From: Symsagittifera roscoffensis
Taxonomy: Eukaryota; Xenacoelomorpha; Acoela; Convolutidae
Length of the DNA stretch: 64,000 nt
Assembly: GCF_963678635.1 (NCBI RefSeq)
Contig: NC_087065.1
Coordinates: forward strand, 44,021,430 to 44,085,429
Reading direction: 5' to 3'
This document shows, piece after piece, positions 28,101-40,100 of this stretch; position 1 is the first letter of the stretch, and each line of letters begins with the position of its first letter. The translations under genes and the position numbers were made by a program. The notes below the pieces were generated by a model, which made no database searches, was not told the origin of the DNA, and saw only the letters and a program-made list of their open reading frames with translations.

Positions 28101-31100
28101 CGCCTATCCTTGTTACGTCATAAGTTAAAAGTTATATTTGATTTCCAAGAAAGCCGTATCCTTCCCTGGATATCTCCTACCTCAAAAAGAATACTTTTCA
28201 CCAGCTGAATGTTGTTTATTTTTGGAAAGCCTCTTGATGTATTATGACTCTTTCTGTCAGTTTAATTAATGAAGTTTAGTCGTTTTAATCGATTTTGGGG
28301 AGTGATAAATGCTCATAAAATATGCCTCTGTTTTTTTTTTTGGATAAGGTTTCAACAAAACAATCATCTGCCGCAGAAATCGATTTCGTTTTTTTATAAC
28401 CATTTAAATCCATAAATTCTTAAAAGCTGTAGAAATACCTTCAATAAAATTGTCCTCTTCAAGTAAAATCTAAAACGGTTAAGGTTTTATTACTATATTT
28501 TAAACATCAAATTTCTATAAATAACATGCTGCATAGGAGAGGAAATGCAATAGTTGCCAGATGAATCAGTTTTGTTGGTTCAATTTCGGTAACCCTAAAA
28601 AACAAATAAAAATACAGCAATATTGGTTTATTTGCAGTTTGGACTCCCCGCAAGTTTGTGTCCCTATAAATATTTAAAGCACGAAATCTTTTATCAAAAT
28701 TCTAATTTAAGTTAAGGGGTGGGGGCTTCTGTGATTATAAGCGCAGTTGTGAAGCAACGCAGTTGTTGTAGTGTATAGACAAAAAAATGCTTAAGCCATT
28801 ACCACACCAAACTCAAATTCTAGGAAAAGCAAAATAACAATTGGCAATGGAATCCGTTTGTTTTTTAAAATAGATTCTTCGATCTTTTTTGTATAATCCT
28901 CGTTTTTGTTTATATCCACTCAGGCTCTGATCTAAAATATTTTCTCGAGGGGGCGGCGGATTTTCAACAAAAAATTTATAATTTTGCGATTATGTTTTAG
29001 GTTGATCAAATTCGTTTTCCGAGCTCCCCAAAACACTATTTAGACCCCATTTTGTTAAAGTTTTTTGCGTTGTAAAAGTTTACTACGGACAATTTTTGAA
29101 AAGGCTATCTTAAAATGACATTTTTAGGCTGTTTTTGGAAAATTTTCTCCTATGGACCCTGTATGTGACATAGAAGTGAATCTCTTGGGGAGTTTCGCTT
29201 ATTTTTTTCCTTATTGTGTCATAATTTTGCTATTTTCCTCTGATATTAGTAAAACATTTTTCTAATATTTTTTGTATTAGCCCCCGGCCCTGCGCAATGC
29301 AGGAGCAACCTTGGGGAAGGATGATGTCATCCATTTCCCCGAAGCCGGTCCTGTCTTGAGGAGGCGTATGACACTGGGACCCCTCCAACCGTGACCGAAT
29401 TGGGTTTCGAAGGCATGACCCTCGTGTTGAGAGCCACGGCTGCTCTTTTCAAATAGTTTCGTTGTATCTGCAGTTGTTGCTGCTTTTTAGATCTACATTC
29501 TGATCCCACTGGTACCTCTTCTGTTCCCAGTGCTGTGGCTCATGTGGACTGCACTTACCACTGCCTCTCTTCTCGCATCATGCCAACAACAGGTCAGTTT
29601 TCTAGAGCGTTCTTAATAGGAGAGCAGAATGTTACATATAGGAGAGCATTACGATCAGCGCATGTTAATTCAGAGATTGTACCAGTTTTGACCCATTTTC
29701 CGCGTTTGCACGAGCATGACCCTATTTTGGTTTGCGAGGGCTTATGTATTATTAAGAATCGAGGAATGTTGTGAAAACCCTTATATAGATCTTAATGAAT
29801 TTTTTTGAAAGGTCTTAAAATTTGTTCACGTTCAAATTTAATTTTAAGCGGTTTGACTTTTGATTTCTTTTTAAATTCTGTTCATTTCCTTTTTTTTAGA
29901 AGGAAGACAAACTCCATTATCGAACAACGAAAGTGTTAAGTTCACGAAAAACGTGGTCGGATCAATTGAGCAATCTCTCCCCCATTCTCGCGTGGGGGGG
30001 GGGGGGGGAGATAGCTCAATAGGTACTTGAGACATGTTTATAACCACTTGAAAATAGTTTGAATGACATGAAATCATAAACCATATTTTCCAACGACTGT
30101 GGAAAGCCAAAATTTACAATATCAAAGCTCAAAAGTTTTATTCAAATAGAAAAAAGAATCAATAAATCAGGCATAAAAAGCGACTTTTTTCTTTCTTAAA
30201 ATGACAAAAAGCTTTTGCGTACAACATTAAGGTGCTGCGGAGAACCGTTTTTGCTATTCAGATACAAGGCTAGAGCACCAACCCTGGTAAATCGCTTTCC
30301 TCGATGAGGCTATGGTCGCCTATACAAAAATTTGCAAAAAAAAAAGATTTTTTTCATAAATTTCGGGTTTTTTTTTTCAAAATTTTTCTCGATACTCATA
30401 TAAAAAAAATTTCAGTCGGTCAAATGATTGCGTGCTATAAACAAAACATCCATCTACTTCTGTTTGCTGACGTCTTTTTGAAGAGTTTATTCGTTTTTGC
30501 TGGGGGGGGGGAGATAGCTCAATTGGTCATTACGGGGGGGAGATTGCTCAATTGATCCACGTGGTCGACTTCTAGTTTCGAAAGTGGATTTTTTAAAGAA
30601 GAATAAAAACTTCTTTACCTATCGATTCAGTTTTCTCATATTGGGTTAAATTTATCGAAAAATGCCAATCATATTTTGTTTTAGAATTCTAGATTTTCAA
30701 AGAGCCTGAAGGGCATCTATTGTTTTCTTTGAAGTTCGAAAGTTGAGATTTCTTCAAAAAACAATTCAGTTTTTTTCTAAATTTGCGTTCATCGACTCGT
30801 TAACTGTCTGTTTGCTATGTTTATAATTTTATAATACGCTGCTTCTTAATAGAAGCGAAGAATCTGTGAATGAAACCTGCTGCTCCAATTCAATTTAAAT
30901 TGCAAAAAGTGTAAATGTTTCATTTTCTTCAAAGTTTATTGAGATTAATTGAAAGGATATTTGTTCAGGGTTCTGTGGTTCGCGGAGAATCAGTCGGAGG
31001 GTCCTGTTACCACTTCAAGTTCTCCTGGAAACACTTCATATCCATAATCAGTGGAATGTCTCCCAGCCTCTCGAGGACTTCAAACCTCCTATATGGACTG

Positions 31101-34100
31101 GGATCCACAACCATTTTCAGCGTAGTCGACAAACGAGGAGTGCTCTCGTGGCCGAACCCGAAAGTGGAACGCGTCTTCTTCATTCGGCCGGTAGAGCAAC
31201 CAGATGACACGGTGTCACCCGCTGACTCGGCTGGGGGCAGGCGGAATGATGACCGCAATTCGGAAAATGGAAGTTTGAATGCTGTGTACGTTCCAGAAGT
31301 GATGGACCTATCGTGTGACCAGAATGAAAACTTTTTCGTTCACTTCGACGACGAAAGGTGGCAACAGCATCTGCCTTCGTTGAAGCCTCTAGGGTTAAAC
31401 ATTCTTCTGAACACGTGTAATGAATATGTGGAGGACTCTTACACTAAGTTTGCCGACCATCTTCTTTGTGTGAGCTCGCTTGAAAACCACTCAGTCGCTG
31501 TCGTCAACCGAAGGTGAGAAGCATTACTCAAGGTGTAATCAATTTAACTGTCATCAAACTGTAGAACTATAAGCTTCCAGATCTAACCTAGCATACTTAA
31601 CATTCTTCAGCTATTGTCGTTTTGTGGTTTTTTTTTCGTATACTCAATGGAAGACCTCATTGTATTTAAAGTATTTCTGATTTTGCATGATTGTTCGAAC
31701 TTGTGCGTAAAGTTAATATGTATCTTGCTCATTCAGCTGGACCAGAGCGCTTCAGAGTAGGTAAGCGAGCAGCCTCTAAATTTTCTGCGCTCATGTGGTT
31801 ATGGATGAAGTATCTGAACATATTGGTTGGTCACAGCCTAACCAATGGATGTAAAAAATGTCTTCTTAATAAGTTTCCATAACTTGTTTTCCAAGCACTT
31901 TTTTAAGAAAAATAATGGCATTGTGGTTTGATACCAAAACAGTTTTAACACTGCAACAAGGGAACTGTGATCAATTTAGATAGAAATACGGGTACTTTTA
32001 TTTGCTGCTTGTTTGTTTTTAATTGATGGAACGATGAAGTCTAGTATGGTTGTTTTTAATATTGACTGCAATTGTCTAGAATGCAACGATGCTCGAAAAT
32101 ATATTTCTCTGTGTTCCACACGCGCGCTCATTGTACATGAAAAAATATGCAAAACTACTTCGAAAAATGAGGTTCGGTATGAGAACTTTTTTCAGCGAGA
32201 TAGTTTATTCAAGAAAACCATGCTGAAGTTATTTCTAAGGGTATAGAATTCATTATAGTTTTAAAAAATGGATGCTTTGCCTGTCACCGCTTCCAACTGA
32301 ATTGTAGAAATTGATTTCTATCTTTTTTGAATGCTTCTTTTGAGTTCTGCGCGATTGTTATATAAGGTAAGAAAAAAAATGTGTTTAAAAACTAAGAAAT
32401 GCGTAAAAATTTTTTTTCTAAAATTGTTTTCCCATGTACAGTTTTGTGGATGTTTTAAGCAGGGGCGGATTTAGGGGGGCGGACTCCCTCTCCCTCAAGG
32501 ATTCGACCCCCTCGTCAAGCAAAGGGTCCCCCTTTGGTATTTTTATGATATCCATCTTCGACCGACCAACCCTTAAATTTTTAAGGGCGCTGACGGTGCC
32601 AATGCATACTCATTTTGACGGAGAGCGCGGCCATAAACAAGCGTTTTATTGGCCAAAATTTTCCAAAAAGTGTTCAAAAAACCATTCATTTTTTACCTGT
32701 TTTTTTTTCAAATGTTTGCTTGTGGCGCAGAAAATTTTGTCAAAATAGGGCCTTTATAAAGCTCTGGGAGCGCTCGGAAAATCAATTTGGTCGAACTTAA
32801 AAAAATCCTCATTTGAAAATCCTCCACCACCTCAAAAAATCCTAGATCTGCCTTTGGTTTCATATATCTGATTGGGGTTAATGATGGCTTTCGTAGGTTA
32901 ATTCGAAGTAATGAAATGAAATCTTTTTTCAAGATTTCCTGTTTGTTACTTATTGAATAATATTCTCCCAGTACGCTAATTGCACCTATTCAACGCTGAA
33001 TTGATTTATTCTATCATCTACTTCTTTCCTTCTTCGCTTCAACATAAACAAAAATCGAAGCTGATGATATCAACAAAGTATAAATACATCTGAAACTTAG
33101 TTGATCTAATTGTGAAAAACTGAAGTTCAATAAGTTGCCTGAGAATTTTTTAAGAGTCAGCAAATTGAAGATTGTTGAAATATTTAGATGTGCATGTGAG
33201 TTGTCAGAAGCGATTGGATTCGCTAAAAACGCTACTGAGAGCTACGAGGTGAAGAATTACATCCAGTCGTTCAGGGAGTCCCAACCATTCGACCCGAGCG
33301 ACACTTTCAAAGTGAGACGAATTAAAGCGATCCTGCGAAAGAAAACTCCTTTCCCCTTTTTGTGCTCAGTTGTCGTTCACGACACTTCAACTGGTCTCCA
33401 GCAGTTGTTCACGCAAGGTACAGCTGATATGCTCTGTGACGTATGTCCTGATTTCTGGGATGGAAAGGGAATCCACCCTCTCACCCCAGAATTAAGGAAG
33501 AAAATTCATGATTTCTACACCAGAGCTTCACTGTCGGCTTACTGCACAGCCTTTGCATATCGTCCAGTGTTCTCGGATTTCTCAAAGGTGTTGGATAATT
33601 TCTACCTGGAGCTTCCTGGAGGAAAAAAGTGAGACTAGAACACATTAAATGTTTTCAATAGTTCTACGTGCATTACTCTTGTTATGCTTCCGATTAGCAA
33701 GCATTATCAAATCTGAATAAAACCTTTTCCATGTTTACACTAGCGAACTTAAGTGAGCGTAGTGAAATATAACTACTATTCTTATTTTATAAACTAAATA
33801 GCAAATTTTGATTTTGTTATGTATTCCAAATTATTACAAGTCAAATTGTGTCTATATGTATTTGGTGCCCCTTTTGCTGCATGGCATTGGCAAATTAGTA
33901 GCATATAGCTGCTTTGTTTGTGACTAGTGTTTTTTGGTTGTTAACTCCAAATCTCGATGTCGCAGGATTGAATCCGATACGTCGCAGGATCGTATCCGAT
34001 ACGTAGCGAAGTTTTGCTACTTCGAGGCTTTTTTTTATTTTTTCTTAGTTCACTTTATAAAGCTGATTTTTTGTCGTGTTTTTGCTATTGCTTGCAAAGC

Positions 34101-37100
34101 GCAGCTTTGTCTCTGGGCAAAAACTTGTTTATCAAATCACTTGATAAATTGAGTACTCTATTTACGCTTGCGACTAGCAAGCTTTATCAAATCGGAATAC
34201 AGGTTTTTTCAGGTTAACAATTTTTTTTTAAAATCACTTGATCTTTATTTTATATTTAAATGCGGGCTCCACTCTCTCGCCATGTTTAAGCTTTTTCAAG
34301 CTATTATTTTTGCATGTTTATCAAAAGAATTTTTTCACGATTAAGCTATATCGGATATTGCAATGGTTAAGATTTTTTTTTATTTTCCTGTTTGAATTCA
34401 GTGTTTATTTCACCAAGTATTTAACCCAATAGTAGGAGGATATCAGGCTTTACTAGGGTGTTGCGATATTGGCCTCCATATATGAATAACCAAACCCTTT
34501 TAAGTTACGAGATCGGCAATTTTCGAGATTTTTTAAAAATTTCTAGGAAAGATAATTTTTAAAAATTTCTGAAAGTTTGAAATTCTCAATCCTGTAGTTG
34601 AGGGCTGTCAGGGTACTCTCAGTGGTTGCATTTTTAAAAAAACTTGGATTTAAAAAAAATTCAAAAACTTCGAAGATCTCAATCCTGTAGTTGGAAACTG
34701 TGAGGGTACTCTCAGGAGATGTGAATCTTGCCTCTGAATATGACTGCTCAAATCCTTGTTTTTTTTCAAGATTTGACCTTTTTTCTAGGATTTTTAAAAG
34801 ATTTAAAGAAATTAGATATAAAAATTTCACAAAATTGAGGTTCACATCTATATAATGAGGCTTTTTCAGGGTACTCCCTGGAGTTGCGAGTTTTGAATCC
34901 AAATTTTGTGATTTTTTGTGATTTTCTAAAGAAAACTAAAATTAATAACTTTTAAAAAATTGAAATTCCTAACCCTGTAGTTGGGGTCTGTCAGAGTACA
35001 CTCAAAGGATGCAGATCTTATTTCCAATATATGCGGTTTTTATGAGTTGTTAACAATTAGAATCACCGGGTTGCGTTACACGCTATTCTTAATATATAAT
35101 CAATTCAATTTTTTTGGTTTCTTTGGTATGTTTGGCTTTTGCAATGACTTGGGCTGGCAAAGGTCCTAGGTTCGAAACCGATGAGGACCTGTTTTTTTTT
35201 AAATGAAAATTATGCGTTTGAAAAAAATGTCGGCCTATTAATTGTCTGATCGTCTTTTAATGGTTTATTTGCCACACCACCTGCTGTAAGTAATTTCTTG
35301 CGTTGAAAGCGATTTTCCCACTTTGTATGTTTTACTGACTTTGCATGTTTTCTTTATTTTCTGTTATTTTTTTTTGGCCCAAATGGTTTAGTTTACTGTG
35401 TTATTGGCTTAGTGACCTAAAATTGCACCGTTTGATGACAACCTTTACGGTTAAAAATTTAAGATTTTTAAATCTTGGTAGTTTTTTTTTCATGGCAACA
35501 ATTTTGTTTTCGGCTCAACTTACCAAAGTTTTTTCTATTTAATTGCCGCTTGATAAATGTTCCTGAATACTTTGTACTGCCGGACATGTTCTCTTCAAAT
35601 TGAAGATCATTCGAAACAAAATAGTGAAAACAATGTAATTGTTTTTTTTTCGGTTTTCATGGCTTTCATTTCCTTTTTTTTGCTAGCTTGAAATGGTGTT
35701 TTTGTGCGATATCGCAAGTGGTGCGAGGCTCCGCTTCAACTCAGTGTTATAAATTCACGATCCGCTTTCTATTAGGCTTGTTTGGTCTAGAGTTAACGTC
35801 CAAAGGTGGCACTACGGAAGTCGTTCTTTTTGCTAATTGGGAAGTTTCGGCTCAGAAGAATAATTGTCACCTTATTGTTTCTCTTTTGGTTTTTTGTTGG
35901 CTTAATTGCTGTAGCGCGGCTCAGTCGATTTTCTTATTATCTCAACAATACTCTGTGCGTTTGGTTGAAACTACGTTCTTATTTTGTCGGCTTATTCGCC
36001 GCAGCACGGAGTTTTCTAATTGTTAAAGTTTTTTTTAAAATTTATTTCAACATCCGTTCTATGTATTCTTTAAGGTTCCGATCAGCAATCGTCTTGAAAT
36101 CGGAATGTAGACTTTTTTGAGTTAACACGCAGTTTAACAAAATCAGTTGAATAACTTGCTGCTATGCTGCTGACACGCTGAATTACATGAAAAATCAGAT
36201 TTAACTTTTGGGTAGTAGTTCTTACTGGTAAATGCTATATAAAGATCGCAAACCATTATTTTTTAAATATAGAGTTTCGATATTCATTTTCTGCTGATGG
36301 TTTTTCGGCTTCATGGTTGTCGACTTAAGCTCTGTCGGTTTAGTTTCCAAATTCTGTTGTCCAATTAGCATCCATTACTTGAATAGTCATTTGGATCCTA
36401 TGTGGGCGTTACATAATTTTGTGCAAGTTGATTTTCTGAAGAAAATTTCCGGCTGAGAATCAGCTTATTGAATGTCGGCTTCAATTTTGTCGGCCTGTTT
36501 GCCGTTCTTTTCCCTTAAAATGTCTTTTATTGATTTTTAGATTGATAGCACTCTTACCAATATTTGAATGCCCAAAGTCAACCTCACTTGGACTTCTTTG
36601 AAAACTGTCAACTAATTTAAATGTGAAAAAAGTTACTTTTTTTAAAACATTTTTATTTTCCTTCAATTGTAACATTGCTCGAATTTCTGATTGCGCCTTA
36701 TTGAGCGTCATGGTGCTTTAATTCTACAGTTACTGTATTGCAAGTGGTACGAAGCTCAGCTTCGTCTCTGTGTGCAATGGTGCAAGTAGTTGATTTTTGA
36801 GAGTTTTGCCAAGAGATGCAATGTTTTTTCTGCTTACATTCTTATCTCAGTCACGGGAAAACAGCGAATGGAGCTCTGCTTGAAATTTTTTTACTTGCGA
36901 TAGGCGAATTGATAATATTTTTTTTGATTGCAAGATTTTTCACGTTTTTATAATGATTATCTTGCCGGTTTGAGTTTGTTTAATTTACTCTTTTTGATGA
37001 GTAATTAGTGTGTTAGACAATAACTATATTGTGCGTTCTCTTGAATACTTCTAAATTTTTAAAAAATGTGGCAGTTTTTCACAGTCCATTTTCTACGCCT

Positions 37101-40100
37101 GTCATCACTTGCAAATATTTGTGTATCGCAAATGATACAAAGCTCCGATTCGCCCCTGTGTAAACGTTGAATTTTTAATGAAGTTGGAATTTCGGAGTTT
37201 AAGATGAAATGAACCATTGGACATGGTATTCCCTTTTAATGCTCCTGAAATCATTTGTATAGGAAATTATGAATTAAAACCCTATTTGTTTTAGCGCGGC
37301 TGCTGAAATGGAAAACGTTCATTCGACCGACTTCGTCAGTGACGCGAAAGGACTAGCTAAGTTGGTTTGATTCAAGTATCCAAAATCATGATTTATCGAA
37401 AAGAACGTTAAAAAATATGATCATGAAATTACTAATTTATCGTGAAATGCGACTATGAATGCGTTTTTGACCACTCCGACGGATCTATGACTGGTTCGAA
37501 GATTAATCAATTAATTAGTTGAATTGTTTTTCAGGGCGCAATCAGGACAAATTTTTCTGGGGATGGTTGTAATGCAGTACAAAGCCATGCCAGATGTTTT
37601 AGACTTGATCGAGGATTTCGAGTCCAGATGCATTAGGTTTGTTCATTTCTCCCACGAGAATGAACTGCGCTCGCGGATCTTTGCCGAAAAGCTCGGTCTC
37701 GAGACTGGCTGGAATTGTCACGTGTCTCTTTACGCTTCAAGTTCAAACGGCGAACCTCATTCTAGTGAACACTCCTCAAAAGCTGCAAGTTTGACTACTT
37801 TGCGCTCATTTGCGCAAAATGTGATTCAAGCAAACGAGAAGTTGAAAACGTTACAACAGAGTCAAAATAACATTGATATCAACTCGGGGAATAACGAGGA
37901 AGTTAGATCGCGTGATGTCGCAACTGAGGATTTTAACGGTTCTCTTTCTACACCAGCTTCTCCTGCAATGGCTCATAGGGTCTCGCATTCTGTAGGACCG
38001 ACTATGGAACGAGTCTGTTCTCATCGAAGTCGAGACGCGATTGATGGAGGAAACTTGAGTCATCATCACAGCCAACGATCTCTCACCAGGTCACAACACT
38101 TTGAGCACGGACAGTATCCAAGCCAACAGCACCAAGCGGAGGTTAATGACCGAAAACCCTTCTTGCAACAGCATCAGCCTCATAATCAGCATCAACACCC
38201 TCATAACGTGAATGTAACACACAATCATTCGCAATTCCCAAATGCAGAAGTTCATCACGGCATGTCGCGAAATCCCTCGTTCCAGGGTACTTTCAAGGTA
38301 AGTGGCGGCAACAAAACAATCTAACCGAACAGAAACCTCTCTATTGGTTTACTGCATTTTTCTGTTAGCTAGCTTAATTGATCTATAGCTAAATATCTCT
38401 GCGTGTTTCCCCTATTGCATGCTCTTTTCGCTGATTTTTTTGGACGTTATTGAAGTTCGCGTTTAAATTTAACCCTTGTTACTTGAGCAATAAGCACTCA
38501 ACACTATTGTTTTGTCACGCGCGCTGCTTTCTGTGTTTTGTTTCTGCAATGAAATTTTGACTTTGTCTTTCCACAAATAACAAAAAGTAGTTGTAGAACA
38601 GAGATATTTGCCTCTTAGGAAGCTCGTCAGTACTTTCCCGAAGCATCCGACTCTCCTCGTATTCAACATTCGAATCTCAATTTCGACCAATCACAACGCC
38701 TAAATTCATCGCATTATAATTCTTCCGCCAAAGCACGTCCACTTAGCCGAAATTCAACAATGGCCAATTCATTCCAAGTCCAATGTCAATGCTGTTCAAC
38801 TCAATTGGACGTCTGTGCTGATAATGCTGCCACTGTTTCTTCCACGGTGCCTTTTGGGACTTCTAGCCGACAGCCCCACAGAGCCGAATTTAACCCGAGT
38901 AGAAAATCTGGATTATTTCACGATGTCAGTAATGTCGTTTTATGTCGGGATCCGAAGTGCGCGAATAGTTTGAAGCGTTCGGATAATTGTGATATCTCAG
39001 CAAATAATCATCCGACAACACCAGGCGTCGCGGGAGGTTTGGCAGACAGCGGAACATCTGGAATTTGCTCAATGGCGAGTGACGAAGGCGCACTTGCGGT
39101 CACGACTAGCACATATGGCTTTACAAGTACTCATCTTAAAGCGCCTGAAATTCAATTCCACCAATCGAGACCTCAGTACCTGCAGCAGCCTGACGCGTTT
39201 ATAGTTAGATGTTTACTTTTTGTACTAACTGTTGTTTTCAACTGATTTTGAAACTGTTATTTGATGCGTAATATGTGTTAAGCGCACTGAGTGTCTAGGC
39301 GTGCCACCAAAGCGTACCTGCATGACTTAAAACTGTCCTGTAATAGTTGGTAGAATTAGGAAACTTCCGAAATTTGAAATGGGTTATATACTTTTTGTTG
39401 TATGTTGTTAATGAAAGTTCACGTATTAAGAAATTTGGTTTAGGCTTCTCGTAAATATGTCGAGATTGGTGTCCAAACGGCAAACAACGATAAAGAAGAC
39501 TCGAGTAGTCTGAAAAACGAGGAAGCAGGTTTAGACGAGATGTTTGGACGGCTGGAAAAATTAGAGAGCCAGAAACGACACTCTCAAGAAGAAGTTAATA
39601 TGACCTCAGGAATGAGCTATCGACATCCGGGAGTTGTTTCGCAGAATCATCCAATGTATTCAGTCGGAACCGACACACGTGATGCGATTACCGAACAAGA
39701 CGAGTTTATTTCGTTGCAACCAATGAGTCCGGGATCCATGTCTGAAACATCATCAGGCGCCATTTCGCCACTTCCTAATCCAAGAGGCATGCACAACTCA
39801 CATAATTTCCAAGGTGGCCATTTTGCCGCTAATTCGCGCACTGTCCAATTAGCCTACAACCATGCAAAAACCAGTTCTAATTCACCGCATCATCATCCGA
39901 TGATGTCCAATAACTGCCAAGCTAATACACACCAGAAACATCCATTGTCCAGAGGCATGGCAACTGATACGCCCTCTTGTGACCTCAGTGGAAGCGGAAA
40001 CTCGCCAATAGATTACTGTTATCAGTGCTCAACGTTGAACAACTCGAACGCTTTAATGGCCGCCAATCATAATCGCGTAGTTCCAGGTGGCGGGATTGAA

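Larger units (their letters stand above)
24479..29490. other. TMEM94 intron 8
   Basis: 5-kb intron, the largest. Contains three TIR-A copies in a row (25787-26220, 26337-26786, 27035-27431), an isolated TIR-A 3' end (27575-27589) and a hAT-like MITE relic (28921-29180). No exon could be fitted in phase between exons 8 and 9. Confidence 0.5.
29593..30968. other. TMEM94 intron 9
   Basis: Almost wholly occupied by TIR-A copy 6 with a 600-bp element nested inside it. No additional exon is needed here: the protein spacing between exons 9 and 10 is close to that of vertebrate TMEM94. Confidence 0.5.
33629..37294. other. TMEM94 intron 11
   Basis: 3.7-kb intron containing a SINE-A copy (33738-34117), a degenerate tandem array (34343-35040), a SINE-B-like element (35095-35340), SINE tails at 35709-35750 and 37125-37166, and a repeat-F copy (36230-36775). 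No coding evidence. Confidence 0.5.

Noticed and set aside
39204-39245. Stop at 39242 as the end of a separate protein
   Set aside because: Splicing at 39204 joins in phase to exon 15, which carries the conserved TMEM94 C-terminal half.
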